A stretch of 64,000 bases of DNA from Rana temporaria (Eukaryota > Chordata > Amphibia > Anura > Ranidae): the NCBI RefSeq assembly GCF_905171775.1, contig NC_053494.1, positions 49,324,511 through 49,388,510 of the forward strand. Reading direction: 5' to 3'. Positions 11,930 to 22,916 of this stretch are shown here, in pieces. A program made the translations under genes and the position numbers. The first letter of the stretch is position 1. The number at the start of each line of letters is the position of its first letter. The notes below the pieces were generated by a model. It was given only the letters and a program-made list of their open reading frames with translations, ran no database searches and was not told where the DNA came from.

Positions 11930-14440
11930 CAGTAGGTGTTTGTGATATTGTGCTTTTAGCACGACAGCGTCGCGCTGATACTCGGCGACAGGGTGCCGAG
12001 ATCTCGCCGACATCTCACACTCACTGGAATAGTGACAGCACATCCCAGCAAGCGCGTCATAGAAGCGATGGGAGATCCGACTTGGATTCCCGCCAATTCT
12101 ACACGTGTGCGGCGTTTGTTATGAATCCTGAGGGGGAAGTCCCCGCCGGATTTTAAATAAAAATCCGGCATGGGTCCCCCCCTCAGGAGCATACCGGGCC
12201 CTTAGGTCTGTTATGGGTTGTAAGGAGAGCCCCCCTACGCCGAAAAAAACGGCGTAGGGGGTCCCCCTACAATCCATACCAGACCCGTATCCAAAGCACG
12301 CTACCCGGCCAGCCAGGAAGGGAGTGGGGACGAGCGAGCGCCCCCCCCCTCCTGAGCCGTACCAGGCTGCATGCCCTCAACATGGGGGGGTTGGGTGCTC
12401 TGGGGCAGGGGGGCGCACTGCGGCCCCCCCCACCTCAGAGCACCCTGTCCCCATGTTGATGAGGACAGGGCCCCTTCCCGACAACCCTGGCCGTTGGTTG
12501 TCGGGGTATGCGGGCGGGAGGCTTATCGGAATCTGGGAGCCCCCTTTAATAAGGGGGCCCCCAGATACCGGCCCCCCACCCTAAGTGAATGAGTATGGGG
12601 TACATCGTACCCCTACCCATTCACCTGCAAGAAAAGTGGTAAAAACACAAATAAACCACACAGTGTATTAAAATATTTTATTTTTCTGCTCCGGAGGCCG
12701 CCCCCTGTCTTCTTTATTAGCTCTTTTACCAGGGGGGGCTTCTTCTTTGACGTCTTCGGGTGGGTGGGGGCCGCCGTCTGGTTCTCTTCCACCGCCGGGG
12801 GGGGGTGGCTTTTAAAAAAGCCCCCACCCCCCCGGCGGGTTTCCTCCGGCGTCTTCGGCGGGGCTCTTCTTCTTCCGCTATCCCGACGGGTCTTCTCAAC
12901 TCTCCGGGGTTCTCCTTCTGTCTTCGCCGCTCTCCGTTGTTGACTCGGCGCACCCCGGTTCTTCGTCTCGCTGTCCGGTGTCTTCTTCCGTGATGTACGT
13001 CTTCTCCTTCCGTGCTGTGATGAGTTCTTCTTCCGTGCTGTGACGTCATGTTCTTCACTTCTCTCCTTCTCCCGATGTTGCCACGCCGGTCCTCCTCGCT
13101 GAAATGACGGATGCGCGCCTTGCATCGGACCTATATAGGCCTCACAGTCCCATCATGCTCTGTACCTACCCATGTGATACCTACCCACGTGGTAGTATCA
13201 CATGGGTAGGTACAGAGCATGATGGGACTGTGAGGCCTATATAGGTCCGATGCAAGGCGCGCATCCGTCATTTCAGCGAGGAGGACCGGCGTGGCAACAT
13301 CGGGAGAAGGAGAGAAGTGAAGAACATGACGTCACAGCACGGAAGAAGAACTCATCACAGCACGGAAGGAGAAGACGTACATCACGGAAGAAGACACCGG
13401 ACAGCGAGACGAAGAACCGGGGTGCGCCGAGTCAACAACGGAGAGCGGCGAAGACAGAAGGAGAACCCCGGAGAGTTGAGAAGACCCGTTGGGATAGCGG
13501 AAGAAGAAGAGCCCCGCCGAAGACGCCGGAGGAAACCCGCCGGGGGGGTGGGGGCTTTTTTAAAAGCCACCCCCCCCCGGCGGTGGAAGAGAACCAGACG
13601 GCGGCCCCCACCCACCCGAAGACGTCAAAGAAGAAGCCCCCCCTGGTAAAAGAGCTAATAAAGAAGACAGGGGGCGGCCTCCGGAGCAGAAAAATAAAAT
13701 ATTTTAATACACTGTGTGGTTTATTTGTGTTTTTTACCACTTTTCTTGCAGGTGAATGGGTAGGGGTACGATGTACCCCATACTCATTCACTTAGGGTGG
13801 GGGGCCGGTATCTGGGGGCCCCCTTATTAAAGGGGGCTCCCAGATTCCGATAAGCCTCCCGCCCGCATACCCCGACAACCAACGGCCAGGGTTGTCGGGA
13901 AGGGGCCCTGTCCTCATCAACATGGGGACAGGGTGCTCTGAGGTGGGGGGGGCCGCAGTGCGCCCCCCTGCCCCAGAGCACCCAACCCCCCATGTTGGGG
14001 GCATGCAGCCTGGTACGGCTCAGGAGGGGGGGGGGGGGGCGCTCGCTCGTCCCCACTCCCTTCCTGGCTGGCCGGGTAGCGTGCTTTGGATACGGGTCTG
14101 GTATGGATTGTAGGGGGACCCCATACGCCGTTTTTTCCGGCGTAGGGGGGCTCTCCTTACAACCCATAACAGACCTAAGGGCCCGGTATGCTCCTGAGGG
14201 GGGACCCATGCCGGATTTTTATTTAAAATCCGGCGGGGACTTCCCCTTCAGGATTCATAACAAACGCCGCACACGTGTAGAATTGGCGGGAATCCAAGTC
14301 GGATCTCCCGTCGCTTCTATGACGGCTCTGTATCCATCGCGGCAAGCCAGCTCGGCGCTGGCTCCCGCGATGGGGCTCGTAGGTGCTCAATCTCGCTGAG
14401 AAAGAGAGCGAGATTGACACAAAATCGGGTTCACCTACTG
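11930..14440. mobile_element. Giant foldback (long inverted-repeat) element, 2.5 kb
   Basis: The element begins CAGTAGGTG and ends CACCTACTG with TA on each side (11928-11929, 14441-14442), fitting Tc1/mariner-type TA insertion. Two arms of about 1.1 kb face each other around a 14-nt loop at 13181-13194. Coordinates mirror exactly (sum 26375) for at least 450 bp from the centre, with only isolated substitutions seen. The outer ends are more diverged. Each arm is GC-rich and has its own smaller hairpins, for example 12230-12262. Arm-length open frames (12613-13125 on -, 13250-13795 on +) are mirror images of each other and have no recognisable domain. Confidence 0.85.
13174..13245. promoter_or_regulatory. 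Foldback centre with mirrored TATA-like boxes
   Basis: The centre of the palindrome is the GTATCACATGGGTAGGTAC side and its mirror. CCTATATAGG occurs at about 13233-13242, mirrored at about 13133-13142, so a TATA-like box points outward on each arm. AATAAA-type words follow at about 13691 and its mirror. Whether either arm is transcribed is unknown. Confidence 0.3.
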
Positions 14441-14456
14441 TACACAAAGCTGCTAT

Positions 14457-15155
14457 ATAGTGCCTTGAAAACGTATTTATACCCACAGAAAATTTCCACA
14501 TTTCGTCATGTTACAACCAAAAAACGTAAATGTATTTTATTGGGATTTTATGTGATAGACCAACACAAAGTGGCACATAATTGTGAAGTGGAAGGAAAAT
14601 GATAAACGGTTATCACACTTTTTTACAAATAAATATGTGAAAAGTGTGGCGTGCATTTGTATTCAGCCCCTCTCAGTCAATACTTTGTAGAAGAACCTTT
14701 CACTGCAATCACAGCTGCAAGTCATTTTGAGGATGCCTCTTCCAGCTTTGCACATCTAGAGAGTGACATTTTTGTCCATTCTTCTTAGCAAAATAGCTCA
14801 AGCTCTGTCAGATTGGATGGAGAGCATCTGCGAACAGTAATTTTTAAGTCTTGCCACCGATTCTCAATTGGATTTGGGTCTGGACTTTGACTGGGCCATT
14901 CTAACACATGAATATGCTTTGATCTAAACCATTCCATTGTAGCTCTGGCTTTATGGTTAGGGTCCTGGAATGCATGACTAATAGTTGTCCTGTAGACAGA
15001 TCCTCCCACCTGAGCTGTGGATCTCTGCAACTCCTCCAGAGTTACCATGGGCCTCTTGGCCGTTTCTCTGATTAATGATCTCCTTGCCCAGCCAGTCAGT
15101 TAAGCGGACGGCCATGTCTTGCTAGGTTTCAATTTGTGCCATACTGACATGACTC
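14457..15155 (-). pseudogene. Tc1-like transposon remnant (Tc1-A), internally deleted
   Basis: The left terminus contains AGTGCCTTGAAAACGTAT, typical of a widespread vertebrate Tc1-like family. On the - strand, 15048-14785 reads as the N-terminal helix-turn-helix tail of a Tc1 transposase joined directly to its C-terminal catalytic end. The last motif is WPSQSPDPNPIENRWQDLK, where E in PIEN is the third catalytic residue. The middle of the gene, with the first two catalytic aspartates, is deleted. The far (N-terminal) end stops near 15155 without a matching inverted repeat. Neighbours are the giant foldback on the left and unassigned DNA on the right. Non-functional. Confidence 0.85.
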
Positions 15156-15825
15156 TTTAAGTTGGTGGGTCAGAGCAAACTTTGCCCCCTTATTATTAGG
15201 GTCAAAGGGGCCTTGTGTGTGGAAACACAATACAGCATAAGTAGGAAATTATTACATGCTAGATATTCCCCAGCCTGGGTTTCAGAACTTCATATCTTGC
15301 CTTCTCTGTTTGGATGTGACTACTAAAAAGAAGTCAAAATAAAGGCATACAGTAGATCTGCAGAATTTAAATTTGACATTAAAGAATAATATAATTAATA
15401 CTGAACTTGAGGCACAAAAACTTTCATTGAAATATACAATTTAATAGCCACAAAAGGTATACAGTAAGTAAACTTTGTGCGCACCATATATGCTTGCAAA
15501 CCAAGATATTCATTTGCATAATTATCAGTGATATAATAAAAGTCCTGCACACAGCCTATGCAGTAAGGAGAGCTGTGAGTGACCCAGCGACTACAGGTTG
15601 TTTGCAGAAAACAACAGAATGGGTCGGATACAATATATGTCACCTTACACAAGGAGAGAGAGCAGCGTGTCTGGCTTTTTTTTTTACTGGGAAACTCCTA
15701 CACAGAGGCATAGTGCAGGAGTTGCTGCATACTGAATTACTGCACAGATTTGAAAAAAAAAAAACCTCAATATTTGCTTAGCCCAAAATTCACTCTACGT
15801 TGTTGCTTTGTTGCTTTTGTTATTC
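15156..15825. other. Unassigned intergenic DNA
   Basis: No gene supported; AT-rich with a few homopolymer runs. Confidence 0.5.
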
Positions 15826-15828
15826 TTA

Positions 15829-16012
15829 TGCCTTGTACACACGGTCCGCCATGAGTCTGTCGGAAGTCCGATGGAAAGAAAGAGAACAGGTTCTCTTTCT
15901 AAGGCCTGTCAGACTTCCGACAAAAAAAGTCTGATGGAGGCTACACATGGCCGGACTTTCCGAGAAAAAAAGCCTGTCTGACTTTTTTTCTTGGAAAGTC
16001 CGGCCATGTGCT
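15829..16012. mobile_element. PIF/Harbinger-type MITE (H4), right end truncated
   Basis: Begins TGCCTTGTACACACGGTCC after TTA (15826-15828) and matches the complete copy at 42180-42391, including AAAGCCTGTCTGACTTTTTT. It stops within the right inverted repeat near 16012. Confidence 0.7.
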
Positions 16013-16040
16013 TGCATCAATTCCAGCAACAAGACATCAG

Positions 16041-16750
16041 GGCCCAGATTCACAAAGGACTTACGACAGCGTATCTCCAGATACGCCGTCGTAAGTCTAA
16101 ATGTGAGGCGTCGTATCTCGGCGCCTGATTCAGAGAATCAGATACGCCAGAATTTGTATAAGATACGACTGACGTAAGTCTCTTACGCCGTCGTATCTTA
16201 GGTGCATATTTATGCTGGCCGCTAGGTGGCGCTTCCGTTGATTTCCGAGTTGAATATGCAAATGAGCTAGATACGCCGATTCACGAACGTACTTGCGCCC
16301 GGCGTATTAAAATACTGGCGTAACTTTACCCCTCATAAAGCAGGGGTAGGTCATGTTAGGTATGGACGTCGGAAACGTCGGAACAGCATCGTATTTTACG
16401 TTGTTTGCGTAAGTCGTCCGTGAATGGGCGTAGGTTATGTTCACGTCGACTAAACATTGAGCCGGCGTAAGTTAGGGAGAAAATTTGACGTGATACTGAT
16501 CATGCGCGCGCATGTGCCGTTCGTTAGGTGCGTCATTTACATGGGGTCACGTTACATTACCATACAACCTGCCCCTACCAGCCTAGTTTGAATAGGCGGC
16601 TTACGCCGGCCCATTTACGCTACGCAGCCGTAACTTAGGGTGCAAGTTCTTTGTGAATACGGTACTCGCCTCTCTAAGTTACGGTGGCGTAGTGTATCTA
16701 GGATACGCTACGCCCGCACAAAGATACGCCCTCCTACGTGAATCTGGGCC
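16041..16750. mobile_element. GC-rich nonautonomous DNA transposon (C3)
   Basis: Ends are GGCCCAGATTCACAAAGGAC and GTGAATCTGGGCC. The 3-bp flanks are CAG and CTG, not an exact duplication. The interior is rich in ACGCCGTCGTA words and carries a CTCF-like core at 16219-16232. Confidence 0.65.
16219..16232 (+). promoter_or_regulatory. CTCF-like motif in C3
   Basis: CCGCTAGGTGGCGC, the same core as in C1; inferred from sequence only. Confidence 0.45.
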
Positions 16751-16753
16751 CTG

Positions 16754-17059
16754 GGCAATATTTGAAAATATTGGCAACTTTGTATTAATTTATCAGAATT
16801 CAATGGCTTTATAGAGCACTAAAAAATCTCTTAGAAAACCTCTCTCATGTCCCACGTCTCCTTAATAGTAAAACATGGTTCTGCTAACATATTATTATCC
16901 TATCATTCTTATTTTACCTATCTTCATTTACTGTTAGGGATGACTAAATGTCTTACGAATTAGTTCTCAGGTGGGGGTGGTTGTCCAATTACTCCTTTTG
17001 ACAACCAATTCTGGCCAATTCAAGGCTAAGACAAGAATTATCAAAATGACATGGCAATG

Positions 17060-17061
<2 letters not shown>
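16754..17061. other. Unassigned intergenic DNA
   Basis: AT-rich; nothing recognised. Confidence 0.5.

Positions 17062-17111
<50 letters not shown>
17062..17111. repeat. (TA)n microsatellite
   Basis: About 25 TA units directly left of a Tc1-like terminus. Confidence 0.95.
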
Positions 17112-17116
<5 letters not shown>

Positions 17117-17569
17117 CACACAATACTGTATTTTACAAAGTGAGTACACCCCCTCACATTTTTGTAAATATTTTATTATATATTTTCATGTGACAACTCT
17201 AAAGATATTACACATTGCGATAATGTAAAGTAGTGAGTGTGCAGCAGTGTAAATTTGCTGTCCCCTCAAAATAACTCAACACACAGCCATTAATGTTTAA
17301 ACCGCTGGCAACAAAAGTGATTACACCCCTAAGTAAAAATCTCCAAATTGGGCCAAAAGTGACAATATTTTGTGTGGCCACCAATTTTTTCCAGCAATGC
17401 CTTAACCCTCTTGGGAATTGAGTTCAACAGAGCTTTATGGGTTGCCACTGGAATTCTCTTCCACTCCTCCATGATGACATCACAAGGCTGGTGGATGTTA
17501 GAGACCTTGCGCTCCTTCAACTTCAATTTGAGGATGCCCACAGAGGCCCAATAAGGTTTAGGTCTAGAG

Positions 17570-17718
17570 CAGTGATATGCAATTAGCGGACCTCCAGCTG
17601 TTGCAAAACTACAAGTCCCACCATGCCTCTGCCTCTGGGTGTCATGCTTGTGGCTTGCTATGCCTCATGGGTCTTGTAGTTCTGAAACAGCTGGAGGTCT
17701 GCTAATTGCATATCCCTG
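17570..17718. mobile_element. hAT-type MITE nested in Tc1-B
   Basis: Ends CAGTGATATGCAATTAGC and GCTAATTGCATATCCCTG are inverted repeats. The 8-bp duplication GTCTAGAG (17562-17569 and 17719-17726) is exact, as expected for hAT. It is 149 bp and noncoding, with TACAAG/CTTGTA arms near the centre. Confidence 0.92.
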
Positions 17719-17818
17719 GTCTAGAGCCATGCTTGGCCAGTTCATTACCTTTACCCTCAGCTTTTTTAGCAAGGCAGTGGTAGTTTTGGAGGTGTGTATG
17801 GGGTCGTTATCATGTTGG

Positions 17819-18615
17819 GGTCGCTATCTCTTGAAGAAGTCACGTGATCGTAACGAATACACGTAAGAGTTCACTAAGAGGTACCGGAGGTGACGTCTGC
17901 GAGTTCGCCACTCGTTTTTTATATGCCTGTTTACATTTTATTCATGCAAATACCATAGTGTATGTCTTTTTTGCTATTAAATTTTTAAAGATACTACACT
18001 ATTGGCATTTCTTATCTCCCTGTGTGAGGGTCAGTGCTGTCCATTAGACGTGACTCCCTAGGGGAACTCTGTCCATAGATAGAGACTGCACCCCATTAGG
18101 ATACATCACGTTCGGAAACGACTGGAATTCCTTTGCTGCATCTGCCTAGACAGATTTGTTACATGCTGTTACCTTACAGCAGTAAGGTGAGGGGACACCC
18201 TCATCAATTCTAAAGGACATTGGAACCCTTTCCTGCAGCACTTTTTACGTTGAATATTTGACACAAGCACCAGCACTTTGGCTTTATGTTTTTCCAGTAG
18301 CATTCGGTTTGCTGCCTTTGCATGAACACCGATGCAACATTTCAGTTCACATATGTTTATATGAATCACTTGTGTGCGTTGTTTTTCAGCTTTACGATTT
18401 TTGGACTTTTCTTAGCAGCGCATGCTCCAATATAGTTGCACTTAGCACTTTTTATCTATTGTTATTTTCACTTTGGATTTGATGTCATTCATTATCACTT
18501 AACTGCAAGGACATATATTTGGTTTCTTTGATTGTTTATATGCTTACATTTGGTTTTAGCACTTTCTCATTCCATTTACCTTTATTTCACACAGCGCAGC
18601 ATTACCTATTCATAT
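17819..18615. repeat. Unclassified insert replacing the middle of Tc1-B
   Basis: The sequence leaves Tc1-B homology after ATCATGTTGGGG and rejoins near CTCACCACCATGCATGACTG. It starts with CTCTTGAAGAAGTCACGTGA and CGTAACG, reminiscent of the GAAGAAG...AAACGCGT class at 47.7 kb. No reading frame is recognised. Confidence 0.45.
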
Positions 18616-19240
18616 AACTCTCACCACCATGCATGACTGTAGGCAAGACACAATTGTCTTTGTACTCCTCACCTGGTTGACGCAACCACACGCTTGACAC
18701 CATCTGAACCAAATAAGGTTTAGCCTGGTCTCATCAGACACAGGAATGGTTTTAAGTATTCCATGTCCTTTGTCTGCTAGTCTACGGCAAACTGTTTGCA
18801 GGCTTTCTTGTGCATCGTCTTTAGAAGAGGCTTCCTTCTGGGATGACAGCCATGCAGACCAATTTGATGCAGTGTGTGGCATATGGTCTGAGCACTGACA
18901 TGCTGACCCCACCACCACTTCAACCTCCGCAGCAATGCAAAAGAAAACCTCTGGATTTGACGCTGAGCACGTGCACGCAACTTCTTTGGTCGACCATGTT
19001 AAGGCCTGTTCTGAGTGGAACCTGTCTTGTTAAACCACTGTATGGTCTTGGCCAGCTCAGTTTCAAGGTCTTGGTAATCTTCTTATAGCCTAGGCTATCT
19101 TTGTGTAGAGCAACAGTTCCTTTTTTTTAGAACCTCAGAGTTCTTTGCCAGAGAGATTAGATGATATGTTGAACTTCCAGTAACCAGTATGAGATTGAGA
19201 GCGATAACACCAAATTTAACACACCTGCTCCCCATTGTAT

Positions 19241-19590
19241 ATACCATACAGCCAAGAGTTGGGGTACCGATGGTGAGGAAGAGGGTCGGGGTGCTTGTGT
19301 TGAGAAAAAAGAGGAAGCCTGGGGTGTTGGTGTTCAGTAATGTTGATGTGCTGATAGTAGGGAGGCAGAATGTTAGGGTACTGAACAAAATAATTGAACA
19401 TCAAATACCAGAAATTCTCTGACTGGAGTTTTATTTCCTGTCAATCAGGTGAACAAGAAACTAACATTGTTTTATTGTACTTCACTTATTTCTTTAAAAG
19501 CATAATAATATACCAGTGAAGTACAGAAGGATTCGAATAGCTGTTTATCAATATTTTATAATGGAGGCTTACTCATGATGACAAATGAAA
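19241..19590. other. Unassigned DNA with GGGTGTTGG-rich words
   Basis: A G/T-rich strand bias with repeated GGGGTGCTTGTGTTG-like words at 19260-19345 creates two spurious frames. No gene supported. Confidence 0.45.
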
Positions 19591-19599
19591 AAAGGAGAC

Positions 19600-20800
19600 T
19601 AGACAGACTGAATTTTTACATAATTACTTTTTTTTACATTTTGTATCTACATTTTTGTGATTGTTTTCCCTTGTAAGGCAGTCCTTGCACTGGTGAAGCA
19701 AACAAAGGCATAAACAGCAATCCAAGGACATAGGCACGAGCTGCTGCTCCTTCCTCAAACCTTCAAATAATTACCAAACACATTAGAAAAGGAGGAGGAA
19801 ATTGACTGTCATAGCCTGGAGGTTGTGAATGTTGTGTTTGTGGCAGGTCTATGCAATTTTTGTAAACTTTTATCATACACATATACACATTTTTTTCAAA
19901 TTTTCTATTGACATTTTGCATAGAGTGGGGTGTTTCTGCCCTAGAGAAGCAAAAATGAAATCCCTAAACCCCACCTTGCCGCAATGCAAAAAAAAGGCTG
20001 CCCGCTATTTCACAACGCAGGAAAAAGGGAAGGCAGCAGTAAATAGACAGAGAAAAAATATACAGTTGGTGGAAGGGAAGGCAGTAGCAAAAAAAACAGA
20101 TTCCTATGGCCGTAGACTGCCCAGCCTTCCTCAAATTTTCCTATGACTGAAACAAATGAGAGAGTCAGTCTGGATCATGACGTTAGTTATTCAGCTATCA
20201 TAGATTGGAAGTTGTGCTGTTTGTAGCAGGTATAAACAATTATTTTACACATTTTACTATTTGCATAATTCACAAAAGTATTTTATGCTTTTTCTTTCAT
20301 TTAATGTATTTTTATTTTTTACTTGGTAAGACAAACATTATCAGGGACAGCAATGCAAACTGTGTAGTTATCTTAAAAAAAGTAAGTCATAGGCCTAAAC
20401 CTCATCTTGGCCCTATGCAAAGATAAAACACGTTGCCCAGTCTTCCACAATGCAAGGGGAATGGAAGACAGTTGTGTAGAATTTTACGGCCATAGCCTGC
20501 CTGCCTTCAAATTGTCCTTCATTGGTTACAAATGCTGTATATCAGAGGCAGTCTGAAGGAGGACATTGACTGTCCTAAACTGTTGTAAATGCTATATTTG
20601 TGGTTGGTATATACAATTTTTTACATATTGTATTATTTATGATTTACAACTTTTTTTTCATCATTTTTATTTAAATGTTTATTTTCTTGTTTATTTACTT
20701 TTTTACTCATACGGCTGTTCTAAACCTAAACCCCACCCTATACTTATGCAAAAGTAAAAGACAAGTTCCTTGCTAGAAAATACCCCAGTGCAGACACTGG
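19600..20800. repeat. Degenerate tandem array, about 370-bp unit
   Basis: Three clear units and a likely fourth share an order of landmarks. One is TGTTTGTGGCAGGTCTATGC (19838) matching GTTTGTAGCAGGTATAAAC (20218) and ATTTGTGGTTGGTATATAC (20597). It is followed by a T-rich block, then CCTAAACCCCACC-like words (19964, 20394, 20717) and GCAAAAA/GCAAAG words. Spacing is about 380 and 364 bp. Units have diverged heavily. Confidence 0.6.
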
Positions 20801-20911
20801 TCCCTCATAGGTGATGGCTACAAGGAATCACACCTTGTAGGTGATAATAGAGAGAAAAATATATCTACTGGTAAAAAAGGCTATTTATGAAGTGCAGAAA
20901 GAAACAGATTT

Positions 20912-21538
20912 GGGGGCAAATCCACAATAGGATTACGCCGGCATATCTATTGATACGCCGGCGTAATTTTAAAATTCCCGCGTCGTATCTTTGTTTTGTA
21001 TCTACAAAACAAGATACAACGGCATCTCAAGGGGAACCGACAGGCGTACGTCTTAGTACACCGTCGGATCTTAAGGTGCAATATTTCGGCGGCCGCTAGG
21101 TGGCATTACCGTTGAATTCCGCGTCGAGTATGCAAATTGGCTATTTACGGCAATCCACGTCCGGCCTGCGCATTTTTTTACATAGTTTTCGTTCGGCTTT
21201 TTCCGGCGTATAGTTAAAGCTGCTATATGGTGGCGTACTCAATGTTAAGCATGGCCGTCGTTCCCGCGTCCAATTTTGAATTTTTTACGTCGTTTGCATA
21301 AGACGTTCGCGAATAGGGATTTGCGTAGAATGACGTCACCATCGGAAGCATTGGCTTTTTCCGGGTTAATTTCGATACCCCCACAGACGGCGCATGCGCA
21401 GTTAAAAAAAATGTTGTTTACGTCGGGTCACGACGTATTAACAAAAAACACGTCCCCATTACATCCATTTGAATTCCGCGCCCTTACGCCGCCAAAGATA
21501 CACTACGCCGCCGTAACTTACGGCGCAAATTCGCTGCT
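20912..21538. mobile_element. GC-rich nonautonomous DNA transposon (C2), right end truncated
   Basis: Collinear with C1: GGGGGCAAATCCACAATAGG at the left and TTGATACGCCGGCGTAATTT inside, then GCAAATTGGCTATTTACGGC. Homology stops at GGCGCAAATTCG, before the expected right terminus. Carries a CTCF-like core. Confidence 0.7.
21093..21106 (+). promoter_or_regulatory. CTCF-like motif in C2
   Basis: CCGCTAGGTGGCAT; inferred from the motif only. Confidence 0.4.
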
Positions 21539-21595
21539 AGGACTGTAGTGCACATGGAAAGGCTGTAAAGAAGCTGCAGAACACATCTTAACAGT

Positions 21596-22293
21596 GGCCC
21601 AGATTCAGGTAGCAATTGCGCCTGCGTAACCATAGTTACGCAGCACAATTGCTGACTTGCGCCGGCGTAGCGAGTTCTCCTGATTCAGAGAACTTGTTAC
21701 GCCGACTGCAGCCTAAAATCTGCGTTGCATAAGGCTCTTATGCCACGCAGATTTTAGGCTGCATTCTAGCGATGACCGCTAGGGGGCGCTCCCATTGCAA
21801 ATTGCATACTAACACCGATTCACAACGTTGCGCGAGCCCTGCGTACGCAAATTACGTAGTTTGCGTACGTCGGGTTTCGCGTAAGGTTACACATCCTAAT
21901 AGCAGGCGCAGCCAATGCTATAGGATACCCACGTTCCCGCGTCGCGATATTTAAAATCTACGTCGTTTGCGTAAGTGAATCGTGAATGGCGCTGGACGCC
22001 ATTCACGTTCACTTTGAAGCAAATGACGTCCTTGCGACGTCATTTGCCACAATGCACGTCGGGAAAGTTTCCCAACGGAGCATGCGCTTTACGATCGGCG
22101 CGGGAACGCGACCAGGCGGGATCATTTACATTGCGCGCGCTTACGCCGGGCAATTTTGCCGGCGCGCCCTCGCAATTTACGGAGCTACTGCTCCGTGAAT
22201 CGAGGGCAGCGCAAAATATTTGCGTGGGCGCAGGGCAAAATCGTTGCCCTGTGCCTCCGCAAATAAAGCGCAAGTCGTACCTGAATCTGGGCC
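21596..22293. mobile_element. GC-rich nonautonomous DNA transposon (C5)
   Basis: Ends GGCCCAGATTCAGGTA and TACCTGAATCTGGGCC are inverted repeats flanked by AGT on both sides (21593-21595, 22294-22296). The 3-bp duplication fits a PIF/Harbinger-type element. It is very CpG-rich relative to its surroundings and contains internal hairpins (for example GCCTAAAATCTGCGTTG with its complement at 21745). Confidence 0.78.
21776..21792 (+). promoter_or_regulatory. CTCF-like motif in C5
   Basis: CCGCTAGGGGGCGCTCC is the closest match in the window to the CTCF consensus core; binding not shown. Confidence 0.5.
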
Positions 22294-22296
22294 AGT

Positions 22297-22914
22297 ATTT
22301 AGAATATAAAACCCTTCAATTATCAACCCCAAATATACTTTAACCCCTTGGCGCTGGCCACACTCAAATATGCAGCCTCTTGATGGGTGGCCTTGGGGCT
22401 GAGCAGCTGCATATTTGCGTGAATTTGTGCAAACACAGCTGTGTCAAGAGAGTAGGCCCTGCTCCCTCCTGGCACAGTTACTGACAGCTAACAGAAAGCC
22501 AATCACTGCAGTCACATGATCATAAAACCCAAAATCTCAAACCCCTTAAAGGGCCAGAAGGTGCTGGAGCTGTGAGGTTAAGAGACCAGTACCAACAAGT
22601 CCTACCCTAATCTGTGCCTTCAGTATGTACTTTATCAGCAGCACTACCTATCCTTTCTCTCTAGTACAGCTAAGCACTTATATTTTGTTGTGAGTGTCTG
22701 GCTTATCAATATGCCTCTTTATTGGCTCTTCTAAGCCATTTTGGCCAAAGTTCAAAAGCCAGAAAGTACATTATTGGTACCTGGTTGCCATGATGGGAAA
22801 AGTGCACATTTTCCCATCAAACCTATTCAACCTGAATACAAATCTCATCCTTTTTTACTGTATTTTAGCTTGAGCCCCCATGTGTCAAACTGGACTATGT
22901 ATATTTAATAGGTA
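22297..22914. other. Unassigned intergenic DNA
   Basis: No gene supported. The part at 22340-22560 (TTAACCCCTTGGCGCTGGCC onward) may be an old repeat end. Confidence 0.45.
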
Positions 22915-22916
22915 TA

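Larger units (their letters stand above)
17125..19240 (-). pseudogene. Tc1-like transposon remnant (Tc1-B), interrupted twice
   Basis: The left end carries ACAAAGTGAGTACACCCC, typical of a common vertebrate Tc1 family, and the sequence continues with its transposase in reverse. Recognisable transposase DNA lies at about 17340-17569, 17727-17818 and 18616-19180. On the - strand at 18900-18780 the words CHTLHQIGLHG and RRKPLLKTMHKKA belong to the DNA-binding/linker region of Tc1 transposases. Frames are broken by indels and stops. A hAT MITE (17570-17718) is inserted, and 17819-18615 is replaced by unrelated repeat DNA with loss of the middle of the gene. The right terminus is missing near 19240. 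Non-functional. Confidence 0.85.

Noticed and set aside
12613..13795. 170- and 181-codon basic open frames in the giant foldback
   Set aside because: They are mirror images of each other, lie in GC-rich simple-word DNA, have overlapping open frames on both strands and no known domain. Treated as chance frames.
16967..17228. Frames rich in Tyr-Ile repeats
   Set aside because: Pure translation of the (TA)n microsatellite; the same holds at 24920-25120.
19095..19422. Overlapping frames with GVLVL/TPTL-type repeats
   Set aside because: Caused by a G/T-biased stretch next to the Tc1-B remnant; both strands are open, no domain.
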